NCBI GenBank assembly: GCA_964360265.1
Contig: CAYHUY010000007.1
Location: 1-37,797 of the forward strand
Source of the DNA: GWA1-39-11 sp964360265
GTDB taxonomy: Bacteria; Patescibacteriota; Microgenomatia; Levybacterales; GWA1-39-11
Direction of reading: 5' to 3'
DNA length: 37,797 nucleotides
In this document: piece by piece, positions 1-9,130 of the stretch
Layout of the letters: the number at the start of each line of letters is the position of its first letter
Position numbering within the stretch: position 1 is the stretch's first letter
Notes under the pieces: generated by a model
What the model was told of the DNA's origin: nothing
The model's input: only the letters and a program-made list of their open reading frames with translations
Database searches by the model: none
Position numbers and translations under genes: made by a program

Positions 1-1
1 T

Positions 2-676
2 CAAGCATTAACAGTTATTTATTACGATAGAAGCCCTTTGCCGGATAGTTTTTTTGACAAACCACTATTTGAAGGCCGCGGGCAAGGATACTTATATTCT
101 GAAGGCCGCGGGTTTGGCTATTATTCATCGAAAAAAGAGATTGGCAAAGCACTTCTAACCGATGAGTTTAAGGTTTCTGATGTCTATGCTTTTTACTATG
201 AAGCGCAAAAAATTAAAGTTAATAACATAAGTTTAAAGATTAGAGAGGAGATGGGAAACTATATTTCGGACTCAAAAGCGAATTCGAATTGGAAGTCTTA
301 TGCTAATTCCTCAAACACTTTCTCATTGTTATACCCACCAAATGCGCATATTGCTGAAGAGGAAAGGTCGATCCAAATAATTGACTCAGCGTTTTCCTCA
401 AAAATTACATTTACGCCTGTTCCTCCAGGCTTTGATTTAAACGAATTTATAAAAATAAAAGAACTAAGGGAATCTTCCGAAATAACTCCTAAAAAAGTGT
501 CATTTGATAGGTTCCATTCTAATGACGCGATTGTTATAATTGGGCAGTCTAAAAGGGAATATTTTATTAGACTAAAAGATACTCTATTTCTTGCAGAGAC
601 AGAGAATATGTACAACGAATCAATTCTCTCAATCGAAAAAATTCTCGGGTCAATGGAGTTGATAGAACAAAAATGA
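2..676 (+). CDS. Hypothetical protein, 5' end cut off by window edge
   Basis: The reading frame stays open to the left edge of the window, so this is the C-terminal part (about 224 residues) of a longer protein. A TTG at 38 is the first possible start inside the window but is probably internal. Early in the visible part is a tandem 10-residue repeat (FEGRGQGYLY then SEGRGFGYYS), encoded by two copies of a 13-bp direct repeat at 70-82 and 100-112. The C-terminal part, with a FSLLYPPNA segment and short beta-rich stretches, resembles the PsbP-like or lipoprotein-like domains common in CPR secreted proteins, but I cannot assign a family. Its stop overlaps the next start (ATGA at 673), so it is probably cotranscribed with the methyltransferase and membrane glycosyltransferases. 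Function unknown. Confidence 0.7.
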   Translation, partial: QALTVIYYDRSPLPDSFFDKPLFEGRGQGYLYSEGRGFGYYSSKKEIGKALLTDEFKVSDVYAFYYEAQKIKVNNISLKIREEMGNYISDSKANSNWKSYANSSNTFSLLYPPNAHIAEEERSIQIIDSAFSSKITFTPVPPGFDLNEFIKIKELRESSEITPKKVSFDRFHSNDAIVIIGQSKREYFIRLKDTLFLAETENMYNESILSIEKILGSMELIEQK

Positions 677-1386
677 CAAAAATAAAACATAAGGTAAATA
701 TCGAGACTCCGCGAAAGCGCGGGGTAAGCTTCGAAGAATCCTACTTTGAAGGTTACTATAGCGGGATAGGAGATTTTAGTTCTGATCGGGACCGCGAACT
801 TACCAATTGGTTTCAGGGGATGTTTGAATACATTAATAAGTTTTATCCTCTCAAGAGGGGTAGGGGTAAAAAATTGATTGAGTTTGGTTGTGCAACTGGA
901 GCTGCTGCAAATCTTCTTGCAGACTATGGATTCAACGTTTATTCAACGGATGTCTCTAGATATGCGGTTGATATGGCAAAAAAAAATTACCCGGACATAA
1001 AATTTAGCGTGCAGGATATGCAGAAACTCTTTACTCGCGACCGAGATTTTGATATTGTTGTGGCATTCGATGTAATAGAACATTTGAAAGATCCAAAGAT
1101 TGCGCTCATGAATGCATATAAAATTTTAAAGCCTGGTGGATCAATAATTTTAACGACCCCGAATGATTACAAACACATGTCAAACGATCCAACACATATT
1201 AGCGTTAAAAAGCCCAGCGAGTGGAGAAAAATTATTAAAAAAGTAGGGTTTAAGAATGTAATCATGCGACAGGTGACATTCATTCCGTATCTATATAGAT
1301 TCCACTGGCGGCTCAATTATGCAATGCCGGTTGCGTTTTCATCACCATACGTGATCTCTCCGGTTGTAATTATTGCTAAAAAATGA
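673..1386 (+). CDS. Class I SAM-dependent methyltransferase (Methyltransf_11/UbiG-like)
   Basis: A 237-residue cytoplasmic protein with the class I methyltransferase order of motifs: motif I LIEFGCATGAA (about 68-78) for SAM binding, acidic D93 at the end of strand beta2 for the ribose, the FDVIEHL segment (about 132-138), and LKPGGSIILTTPN (about 152-164). The acceptor is not visible from sequence. Homologues in polysaccharide loci methylate sugars or lipid-linked intermediates, so sugar O-methylation is a reasonable inference. The start overlaps the upstream stop as ATGA, and its own stop overlaps the following GT-C start at 1383, so translation is likely coupled. Positions 709-722 hold a small inverted repeat (CCGCG-AAAG-CGCGG) inside the N-terminal coding part, read as PRKRG. 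Confidence 0.88.
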   Translation: MTKIKHKVNIETPRKRGVSFEESYFEGYYSGIGDFSSDRDRELTNWFQGMFEYINKFYPLKRGRGKKLIEFGCATGAAANLLADYGFNVYSTDVSRYAVDMAKKNYPDIKFSVQDMQKLFTRDRDFDIVVAFDVIEHLKDPKIALMNAYKILKPGGSIILTTPNDYKHMSNDPTHISVKKPSEWRKIIKKVGFKNVIMRQVTFIPYLYRFHWRLNYAMPVAFSSPYVISPVVIIAKK

Positions 1387-4300
1387 AAAAGAGAATTCTT
1401 ATAGACATTGCAATTATTTTTATTTTAGGGCTTTTGCCACTTCTTTGGTTTCGTGGCGGTTCAGTTCTCTTAGGTCATGATGCGGGACTTGCGCTGGATC
1501 CCCTGATGCATTTCCTGGATCGCATTCACGTTTGGTCACAGAGATTTAGCCTTGGTACAGATCAAAACGGCGCATTATTAGGGGCGTTTTTCATTCACGG
1601 TCTTGAAGCATTTTTTGCTTGGATTGGACTTAATCTTTACTGGGGACAGATAGTACAGTTTGTTTTCTGGTTTACACTTCCAGGTTTTGCAATGTATTAT
1701 GTTGCCTACAAATTATTTCCTGACAAAAAATATCTTCCCTTTATTGCTTCGGTTGTTTATATGTTGAATTTCTATCTTCTTCAGGCATGGTTTATTGCCG
1801 AGCGGACAAAATTCTCAATCTACATAGTTTTTCCGTTAGTTTTGTATTTTGCAATTCAATATTTGCGCGGGCGAATGGGCCTATTTAAAAGCATACTTCT
1901 AACAGGAATGATACTTGGGATATTTAACGGCGGAGGAAGTCTGCCTTTATACGGAGGTTTAGCGTTTGGGCTTTTGGTTACCTATATTTACATAAATGTA
2001 ATTAATTTTAATCTTAGAACCCTCAAAAGAACCTTTTTGTATTCAATTGGGGTGGGCATTATTTATTTCCTTCTTAATGCATACTGGATTATCCCATATG
2101 CATTTTATATTACCGGATTTTTTGCAAGAGACTTGGCTCAGTTTGGAGGAACAGAGGGAGCATTAAGTTGGGCAAGATATCTTTCCTCGCAGTCTACATT
2201 TATAAATTTATTCCGCGGACAAGGAATACCGGAATGGTACCTAAACCCTTACCACTCTTATGCGCAGAATTTTCTTACTAACCCTGCTCTCGTAATTGTT
2301 TCATTTCTCTTGCCAATTTTGGCATTTTTATCTTTATGGTTAGTTAAAAATCGCCGTGATGCTTACATACTTTATCTTACAGTTCTTATTCTTCTCGTTG
2401 GAATTTTATTTTCTTCCGGTCCTGAATCGCAGCTCGGTTTTATCTACGAAGCTCTTGTGAAATATATTCCAGGCTTTGCCATGTTTAGATCCGCATTCTT
2501 TAAATTTAATTATATGGTTTGGTTCTCATATGGAATTCTAATTGGTTTTTCAATAAATCACATTCTTACTTATGTAGAGATAAGATACTTTAAAAAATAT
2601 GCATTTTTGTTTTCTAATATTGCTTTAATTCTTCTTACGCTAGGCTATGTTCTTTATCATTACCCGGTTTTAGATGGTTCTTTTCTTGACTATTCTCGCG
2701 AACCCGGAAATCCGCTGACAACGCGAGTAAAGGTACCTGATTATATCTTTAATTTTGGAAAATGGATAAATTCACAAGATCCTAATATTCGTTACCTTTC
2801 AATGCCACAACTTGGAGAAAATCCTTATATTATGTATGAATGGCGCTACTGGAGCATAGCTCCTATCACGAGTTTGCTTTCAAGAAACTCATTTGTCCGC
2901 AATACTGCTCTTGCTCCTGAAACAGAAAGACTATTGATGAATGAAATGTATGCTGCGTTCTTAAGGAATGACATGGCAAGCTTTCTCGATTATACGGATA
3001 TATTTGCTATTGACGGTATAGTTCTTGAAAAGGATTATGATTGGGACAACCCAACCTGGGCAACAGTGAATCCAGAAAAATATGAAACTATTCTTAACTC
3101 ACATCCCGACTTATTCGAGCATGAACGGACTTTTGGAGAGTGGTCCGTTTATTCATTGGCGAAGCGAGCAGAGTCTTTAAGAGTTAGCTCGAGTACAAAG
3201 CTTTCCTATTTACAAGGAAAGTTGAGCAAGGTAGTATCCTTTCCTTCTTTTTCCCCCAAAGCGCCTTTGTTTATGAGCGACATAGAGCAGCAAAGCAATA
3301 TAGACTTTTATGCAAAAAGAGCTGACGATATATACTTGGCGCCTGAATGTATTCAGTGTGATCTGGAATATAAAGAAGGAACTTTCAAATACTACAATCC
3401 TAAGCTTCTTCCCGGATCAATTTTCTATCCCCTCATTACATATGGTGAAAATAAAGTTAGAGCTGCTTCTCGTGACTTTTCGTCTTTGGTTAATTACCTT
3501 ATAACTACATCAAACAGAAGGATTATTGAGGTTAAATGGATGACCGATTCAAGGGTAAGAATAGATAAGATACTCCCAACCATTGAGCGATATCGAGATA
3601 CCTTGCGCGAATTAAAAAATCAGTTATCAAATGAAAAGTGGGGCGAAAGTGCAAAAGAAGAAAATAATATAGGTCAAATGGCAATTAATCATATCTTCCA
3701 GCAGGTTAATCTTTTAGATTCTGTTTATAAAGACGGGATCACATCGTATTTCCCTAAATTGGCGTTGGCCGAATCCTACGATGAAATACTGGAGATAGAA
3801 AAATTTGTTGATAAAAAAACATGGGCAACCCACGACATGGAAAATAAGAGATATATATTTGATCTTCCTATAACTGGGGACTATGAAGTTTATGTAAAGC
3901 GCGGTAGTCTTACGGATCCCAGAGTTGATCCAAATGAAACAGCAATATCAATTAGAAATTCCAATGTGGAGCTTAAGCCTAAAGGCATGATTGGTGATTG
4001 GTTAAACTTTGGTTCTTATAGTTTTCCGGATAAGAAGACTTTCATATCATTAAAAGATGGAACTTTAGTCAATTATTTAGATAATATAACGCCTGCATTA
4101 CCTGACGGGAAGGAAGGAATCGAACAGGATAAAAACAACTTTTCTCTCTCTGTTGACAGTTTAAATAAGTGTTTTTACTATCAGCTTAGAAATCTTGAGT
4201 TTCCCGATACGACATATGCTGTTTCATTTAAATACAGGAACTTTTCTGATAAAAATACCCTCTCTTTCTTTCATCAGGCGGGGGAGAGCGATTTACTTAG

Positions 4301-4904
4301 GTACAGCATAAAAGACTCCGCTCTTGCAACAGCAAGATATTGGAAAGAGTGGGTTAAGCTCATTGCGCCGTCCAAAGACGGTACCGTGAAACTTTATTTC
4401 TGCAATGGGTATTTGTCTTTGAACGAAATTTTAGGGATAAAAGAGCAGGGAGAGTTCGATCTTTTGCCGGAAGGGCAAACACTCATTGAGATTGCCGACA
4501 TAACGTTTCATAAAGTAGCTTTCCCCAATGTAGTTCTTTATAAGAAACAAAAAGAGGTTGTAGAAAAGGAAATAGTTGAAAGTTTTTCGAAAGTAGATCC
4601 AGTCACTTATGCGGTAAATTTAAAAGAAACAGATGTTCCGGCGTCCCTTATTATGCGAGAAAGTTTTGGAAAATATTGGCAGCTTTGTGGAGAAAATAAT
4701 AGTTGCTTATCATTTGATGATAAGGCCCATTTTTCAACAGGTGGTTTTGCTAATGCCTGGTATTTAGCAGACAGTTCTTTGGGTCGAAAATTAACTCTCT
4801 ACTACTATCCTCAAAGGTGGTATTCTATTGGTACAATTATAACAATTGTATCGGTCATTATTATTATAGGAGGGATATGTTTAAAAATATTAAGAAAAAG
4901 ATAA
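1383..4904 (+). CDS. Large GT-C/YfhO-AftD-like membrane protein, copy 1
   Basis: A 1173-residue protein. The first 440 or so residues contain about a dozen hydrophobic helices. A long soluble, probably extracytoplasmic region follows, and a final helix near residues 1147-1168 ends in basic residues. Just after the first helix is GHDAGLALDP (D33, D39), the position where GT-C glycosyltransferases place their catalytic acidic residue. The soluble part has a CxxC pair (ECIQC), a possible carbohydrate-binding beta-sandwich, and a C-terminal SFGKYWQ...YYPQRW motif resembling YfhO ends. GT-C enzymes use polyprenyl-phosphate sugars on the outer membrane face; donor and acceptor here are unknown. It is a close full-length paralogue of the gene at 5282. 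The start overlaps the methyltransferase stop as ATGA. Confidence 0.8.
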   Translation: MKKRILIDIAIIFILGLLPLLWFRGGSVLLGHDAGLALDPLMHFLDRIHVWSQRFSLGTDQNGALLGAFFIHGLEAFFAWIGLNLYWGQIVQFVFWFTLPGFAMYYVAYKLFPDKKYLPFIASVVYMLNFYLLQAWFIAERTKFSIYIVFPLVLYFAIQYLRGRMGLFKSILLTGMILGIFNGGGSLPLYGGLAFGLLVTYIYINVINFNLRTLKRTFLYSIGVGIIYFLLNAYWIIPYAFYITGFFARDLAQFGGTEGALSWARYLSSQSTFINLFRGQGIPEWYLNPYHSYAQNFLTNPALVIVSFLLPILAFLSLWLVKNRRDAYILYLTVLILLVGILFSSGPESQLGFIYEALVKYIPGFAMFRSAFFKFNYMVWFSYGILIGFSINHILTYVEIRYFKKYAFLFSNIALILLTLGYVLYHYPVLDGSFLDYSREPGNPLTTRVKVPDYIFNFGKWINSQDPNIRYLSMPQLGENPYIMYEWRYWSIAPITSLLSRNSFVRNTALAPETERLLMNEMYAAFLRNDMASFLDYTDIFAIDGIVLEKDYDWDNPTWATVNPEKYETILNSHPDLFEHERTFGEWSVYSLAKRAESLRVSSSTKLSYLQGKLSKVVSFPSFSPKAPLFMSDIEQQSNIDFYAKRADDIYLAPECIQCDLEYKEGTFKYYNPKLLPGSIFYPLITYGENKVRAASRDFSSLVNYLITTSNRRIIEVKWMTDSRVRIDKILPTIERYRDTLRELKNQLSNEKWGESAKEENNIGQMAINHIFQQVNLLDSVYKDGITSYFPKLALAESYDEILEIEKFVDKKTWATHDMENKRYIFDLPITGDYEVYVKRGSLTDPRVDPNETAISIRNSNVELKPKGMIGDWLNFGSYSFPDKKTFISLKDGTLVNYLDNITPALPDGKEGIEQDKNNFSLSVDSLNKCFYYQLRNLEFPDTTYAVSFKYRNFSDKNTLSFFHQAGESDLLRYSIKDSALATARYWKEWVKLIAPSKDGTVKLYFCNGYLSLNEILGIKEQGEFDLLPEGQTLIEIADITFHKVAFPNVVLYKKQKEVVEKEIVESFSKVDPVTYAVNLKETDVPASLIMRESFGKYWQLCGENNSCLSFDDKAHFSTGGFANAWYLADSSLGRKLTLYYYPQRWYSIGTIITIVSVIIIIGGICLKILRKR

Positions 4905-5272
4905 AATTTACAAAAAATCAAATATCAGATTTTGTTGAGAGAAACATTATTAGGATTCTTATTGTTTTGGGAATTTTTATTCTTCTTGAAATCAGTAAAA
5001 CTTTTCCCTATATCAACATTATTCCTAATGTAGATTTTCTAATTGTCGGATTTACTTTATTTCTTGCCGTAACTTTATTTCGCGTCAGTATCCCCAATAG
5101 GAGTATTATTCTAATCGTGTTGTTCTTGTTTGCTATTGCGACACTTGTCACGATAGTAGAACTAAAAGACATTGCAGAAATGATTGGATTTATAATTTTT
5201 GTGCTACTTGCCCTTACGATCATTAGACTGATTTTTCAAGAGAGAAAAAAGTTAAAAGAGTTAGATCAATAA
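4877..5272 (+). CDS. Small four-helix membrane protein, partner of GT-C copy 1
   Basis: A 131-residue protein of unknown family. A basic N-terminus (MFKNIKKKIKF) is followed by about four hydrophobic helices and a charged C-terminal tail. I chose ATG 4877 rather than the upstream ATG 4817 because it removes an implausible Tyr/Asn-rich leader, is preceded by an AGGAGGG tract at 4868-4874 (close spacing), and gives the same size and topology as its paralogue at 8758. It overlaps the end of the large GT-C gene by 28 bp in another frame. The loop before the last helix (DIAEMIGFIIFVLL) matches DALGFATFVLI of the paralogue. The repeated pairing suggests a subunit or chaperone of the GT-C protein; this is inference. 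Confidence 0.78.
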   Translation: MFKNIKKKIKFTKNQISDFVERNIIRILIVLGIFILLEISKTFPYINIIPNVDFLIVGFTLFLAVTLFRVSIPNRSIILIVLFLFAIATLVTIVELKDIAEMIGFIIFVLLALTIIRLIFQERKKLKELDQ

Positions 5273-5281
5273 TTTTATTGC

Positions 5282-8200
5282 ATGATAAAAAGAATAATTG
5301 TAGATTTAGCCCTTATTTTTGTTCTAGGGCTTATTCCGCTACTTTGGCTTCCTGGTGGGACAATTATTTTAGGACATGATGCCGGGTTAACTTTGGACCC
5401 GGTAGCAAATTTTGTAGATAGGCTTTATGTTTGGACGCAAAGATTTGGGATAGGAACAGATCAAAGTTTTGCGCTTCTTGGAGCATTTCTAATCCACGGA
5501 ATAGAAGCATTTCTTGCATGGGTTGGCTTTACACTTCCAATTCAACAGAAAATCCAATTTGTATTTTGGTTTACTTTGCCGGGTCTAACAATGTACTTTT
5601 TAGCGCATAAGATCTGGCCTGAGAAAAGATATTTACCCCTGGTTGCCTCAATTATGTATATGATTAATTATTATCTTATTCAAGCGTGGTTCATAGCAGA
5701 GCGGACTAAATTTTCAATCTATGCGGGACTCCCTTTATTTTTGTATTTTCTTCTCTTCTACTTTCTAGGAAAAATTAAATTGTTCCCAAGTGTTATTTTT
5801 GCTGGTCTTATTCTAAGTATTTTAAATGGGGGAGGGAGCTTCCCTCTTTATGGAGGTTTAATAATAATTGTCCTTACAATCTATGTGTATTTTGCTGTTT
5901 TGTCCTTTGAGAAAAGTACGTTTTTAAAAATCGCATATTTCTCAATCGGAGTTTCACTGGTCTATCTGCTGCTGAATTCATACTGGCTGATTCCATACCT
6001 TTTCTATATTTTAGGGTTTTATGGCCGAGATTTAGCGCTTGCGGGAGGACCGCAAGGGGCGCTTGGTTGGGCAGAATATCTCTCTCAAGGCGCCACTTTT
6101 TTTAATCTCTTAAGGGGTCAGGGGATTCCGGATTGGTACTTAAACCAGTATCATGCTTTTGCTCAAAATTTCCTTACAAACCCGACTTTTATTACTCTAA
6201 GTTTTGTCTTCCCAATCCTTGCTTATCTTTCTCTTTTTTTTGTGAAAGATAAAAAAAGTAAATTGTTTATTTATCTGCTGGTGATTCTTAGCCTTGTTGC
6301 GCTTGTTTTTACGGCAGGCCCAAGGTCTCAGATTGGGGTAATTTACAAAGCCTTGGCGCTTTATTTCCCAGGCTTTTCGATCTTTAGAAGTGTTTATTAC
6401 AAGTTTGGATATGCATTTTGGTTTGCTTACGCAATTCTTATAGCGTTTTCTCTGGATTATATTTTCTCGAAAATACAGTTAAAGATTCCAAGGAACCTTT
6501 CGAGCTATTTTCAAGGAGCAGCAATAACGCTCGTAATAATTTTTGTATTGTTTTATCACTACCCAATCCTTAATGGATCATTTCTTGACTACTCACATGA
6601 GAAAGGTAAAGAAAAGACAACGAGAGTAAAAGTTCCAAAATATATCTTTGAATTTGGGGAATGGATGAAGCAAGAGAGTCCTGAGAAAAGATACTTAATT
6701 ATGCCCCAACTTTCTGAATCTGGATATGTTGCATATAAGTGGAAGTACTGGAGCATTTCGCCTCTCAATAGTCTCTTTTCAAGAAATTCTTTTGTTCAGA
6801 ACACTCTTCTTTTGCCAATCTCTGAGAGAGTACTTCTATCAAAAATGTATCAGGATTTTCTTAAAAAGGACTTTGAAAGTTTCTTTGATTTTACAGAAGT
6901 TTTTGCAATAAATGGGATCGTCTTACAGAAAGACTTTGATTGGAAAAATACCTTGTGGGGTACAACTAATCCAAAAGTTTATGAAGAGATTCTTGAAGCT
7001 AATCCTAATTTTAAGATTGTAAAAACATTTGGAGAATGGAAAGTGTATGCTATTGTAGGAAGGCCAAAGCCTCCACGAGTTGCGGCAACCACAAAACTTT
7101 CTTTTCTTGAGGGTGAATTAAAAAATATTGTGTCATTCCCTCATCTAGATGCTCGGGTGCCAATTTTTATGGGGGCGTTAGATAAAAAAAATAGCCCATA
7201 TTTTGTTGAAAAGGCTTCTGAAGTATTTCTTGCTCCCGAGTGCTTTAACTGTGATCTTAAGGGGCCAGGGCTTGGAATAACCTTTTACGACCCCAAAATT
7301 TTGCCCGGGTCAATTTTTTATCCCTTAATTACAATTCAGGAAGAAAATATTAAAAGACAATCTGATGACTTCAAGTCTCGCCTAAATTATTATCTGACAA
7401 TCTCTGATAGAAGAATTATCGAGGCAAAATCAATAACCGAAAATAAGATATTCGTGCATCGACTCCAGGGAACGCTCGGCCGGTATCGAGACTCGCTCTC
7501 AGAACTTAAAAGATTTGTTAACCAGAAAGATTGGAAGATGAGCGGTCGGGAGGAGAGCACTGTTGCTGAAACGGTTGTGGCGCATTTTCTTGCTCAAGCA
7601 ACTTGGGTAGAAGAACTTTATGACAGCCCTTTATTGTCGGCCGAAAGTAGAAAGATACTTGCAGAAGCTTATGAACAGGTACTTGCAATCGAGTCAAAAG
7701 CTCGAAAAAGAGTATGGATTACAAGGGATACGCAAAACAAGCGATTTATATTTGAGCTGCCAAAAAAAGGTGAGTACGATGTGTATGTAAAGAAGGGAAG
7801 TCTTGCGCATCAAGATGGCTTTGGGAAGGCAGAGATATTTCTTGCTGAAAAACCAGAGTCAAGAGTAGTTTCACAAGGTGAGGTCAAGGAGTGGTTATAT
7901 TATGGGCCAATGAGAATTGATACTGACAGGCTCCGTCTTGCTCTCACAGATTCGACTGTAAAAAATCTCCTTGATGGTGTAAAGCCAACTTTCCCTTCTG
8001 ACCCTAAGGGAATAATAGAGGATGCGAGTACACTTTCATTTACAACGGATAGTATAGATAAGTGCGTGTCTTATAAAGTCACAAATTTGGAAACAATTGG
8101 AGCAAGATATAGGCTTTCTTTTGAGTACAGGAATCTAACTGACAGAAGAGATCTATCATTTTACTTAACATTTCCAGGAGAAAAAACTCGAAAACTAGAC

Positions 8201-8794
8201 ATCTTAGGAACTTTTTTGCCAAACACAAGAAGTTTCCGAGTTGAGGAGAGATTTATCGAACCAAAAGACGGCCGAGTAAATATATCTTTCTGTAATGGGT
8301 TTGCAACATTATCTCAAAAATTAAAAGGAGAAGAAGTAAGTTCTTCTCTTATTCCCGGGCAAACACTTATGGAAACTAAAGAAATAAAGCTTGTTAAGGT
8401 CTCCTCCCCTGTTATTGTTTTGTACAAAAAACAAAAAGAACATGATGAGGTAGATTATATACAAAGCTTTAAAAAAGAAAGTCCGGTTTTGTATACGGCA
8501 GAAATAAAAGAAAGTAAAAATCCAATATCATTTACTATTCGTGAGAGCTTTGGCAAATATTGGCAAGTATGTCAGGATTCCGGAAAATGCTATCCTTTTG
8601 ATGATAAAGTCCATTTCGCGGGAGCTGAGTATGCAAACGCATGGTATTTTGAGGACGGTATCAGGGGTAAGATAAAAGTTTATTACCTTCCACAGCAAAT
8701 GTTCAACATAGGTTCATTTATTTCCATAGTAAGTTTAATTATAATTCTTTTTAAGATATGTTGGGATATTCTAAAGAAAAGGTATTCTATCTAA
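5282..8794 (+). CDS. Large GT-C/YfhO-AftD-like membrane protein, copy 2
   Basis: A 1170-residue paralogue of the 1383-4904 product, colinear from end to end. It shares the GHDAGLTLDP motif with D33 and D39, AERTKFSIYAG in the membrane part, GQGIPDWYLNQYHAFAQNF in an external loop, the CxxC pair (ECFNC) followed by PKILPGSIFYPLI, and the C-terminal SFGKYWQ...YLPQQM block before the last helix. The family role is transfer of sugars from polyprenyl-phosphate donors outside the cytoplasmic membrane; the substrate is unknown. Divergence is highest in the soluble beta-rich region, suggesting that two related but distinct acceptors are served. The ATG at 5282 lies 9 bp after the previous stop without an obvious Shine-Dalgarno site, so translation coupling is likely. 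Confidence 0.8.
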   Translation: MIKRIIVDLALIFVLGLIPLLWLPGGTIILGHDAGLTLDPVANFVDRLYVWTQRFGIGTDQSFALLGAFLIHGIEAFLAWVGFTLPIQQKIQFVFWFTLPGLTMYFLAHKIWPEKRYLPLVASIMYMINYYLIQAWFIAERTKFSIYAGLPLFLYFLLFYFLGKIKLFPSVIFAGLILSILNGGGSFPLYGGLIIIVLTIYVYFAVLSFEKSTFLKIAYFSIGVSLVYLLLNSYWLIPYLFYILGFYGRDLALAGGPQGALGWAEYLSQGATFFNLLRGQGIPDWYLNQYHAFAQNFLTNPTFITLSFVFPILAYLSLFFVKDKKSKLFIYLLVILSLVALVFTAGPRSQIGVIYKALALYFPGFSIFRSVYYKFGYAFWFAYAILIAFSLDYIFSKIQLKIPRNLSSYFQGAAITLVIIFVLFYHYPILNGSFLDYSHEKGKEKTTRVKVPKYIFEFGEWMKQESPEKRYLIMPQLSESGYVAYKWKYWSISPLNSLFSRNSFVQNTLLLPISERVLLSKMYQDFLKKDFESFFDFTEVFAINGIVLQKDFDWKNTLWGTTNPKVYEEILEANPNFKIVKTFGEWKVYAIVGRPKPPRVAATTKLSFLEGELKNIVSFPHLDARVPIFMGALDKKNSPYFVEKASEVFLAPECFNCDLKGPGLGITFYDPKILPGSIFYPLITIQEENIKRQSDDFKSRLNYYLTISDRRIIEAKSITENKIFVHRLQGTLGRYRDSLSELKRFVNQKDWKMSGREESTVAETVVAHFLAQATWVEELYDSPLLSAESRKILAEAYEQVLAIESKARKRVWITRDTQNKRFIFELPKKGEYDVYVKKGSLAHQDGFGKAEIFLAEKPESRVVSQGEVKEWLYYGPMRIDTDRLRLALTDSTVKNLLDGVKPTFPSDPKGIIEDASTLSFTTDSIDKCVSYKVTNLETIGARYRLSFEYRNLTDRRDLSFYLTFPGEKTRKLDILGTFLPNTRSFRVEERFIEPKDGRVNISFCNGFATLSQKLKGEEVSSSLIPGQTLMETKEIKLVKVSSPVIVLYKKQKEHDEVDYIQSFKKESPVLYTAEIKESKNPISFTIRESFGKYWQVCQDSGKCYPFDDKVHFAGAEYANAWYFEDGIRGKIKVYYLPQQMFNIGSFISIVSLIIILFKICWDILKKRYSI

Positions 8795-9129
8795 TAAATT
8801 ATTGTAAGAGTTTTTTTAAAAGGCATCTTGCTCATATTGTTTTTTTGGTTTTTTCTTTTCAAGTTCTAGTTGCAGCAGGTGCTCTCCCTTACTTTAATCT
8901 GATTAGCCAATATTCTTATTATGTTTTTACTGCAACATGGATAATTGCAGTTTTTTTATTCAGAAAGCAGATCACAAGCCCTTTTATATTAAGAGGTATA
9001 ATTATTTTTATTTTATTGGGGATTCCTACTGCTTTACTTGGTTTTGTGAATGCCGCTGATGCACTTGGTTTTGCTACGTTTGTTCTGATTGGTACAGGAG
9101 TTGTGAAAAAGATTATTGAGGATATGTAA
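8758..9129 (+). CDS. Small four-helix membrane protein, partner of GT-C copy 2
   Basis: A 123-residue membrane protein with a basic start (KSFFKRHLAH), about four hydrophobic helices and a short charged tail. It overlaps the end of GT-C copy 2 by 37 bp in another frame, as the 4877 gene overlaps copy 1. The pattern around the last helix (NAADALGFATFVLI) resembles the equivalent place in the first small protein. No known family is recognised. Retention of the same large-small order and overlap after divergence argues for a functional pair. Confidence 0.78.
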   Translation: MLGYSKEKVFYLINYCKSFFKRHLAHIVFLVFSFQVLVAAGALPYFNLISQYSYYVFTATWIIAVFLFRKQITSPFILRGIIIFILLGIPTALLGFVNAADALGFATFVLIGTGVVKKIIEDM

Positions 9130-9130
9130 A

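Noticed and set aside
4817..4876. ATG 4817 as the start of the first small membrane protein
   Set aside because: It adds a Tyr/Asn-rich leader lying wholly within the GT-C coding region and breaks the similarity in size with the paralogue at 8758.
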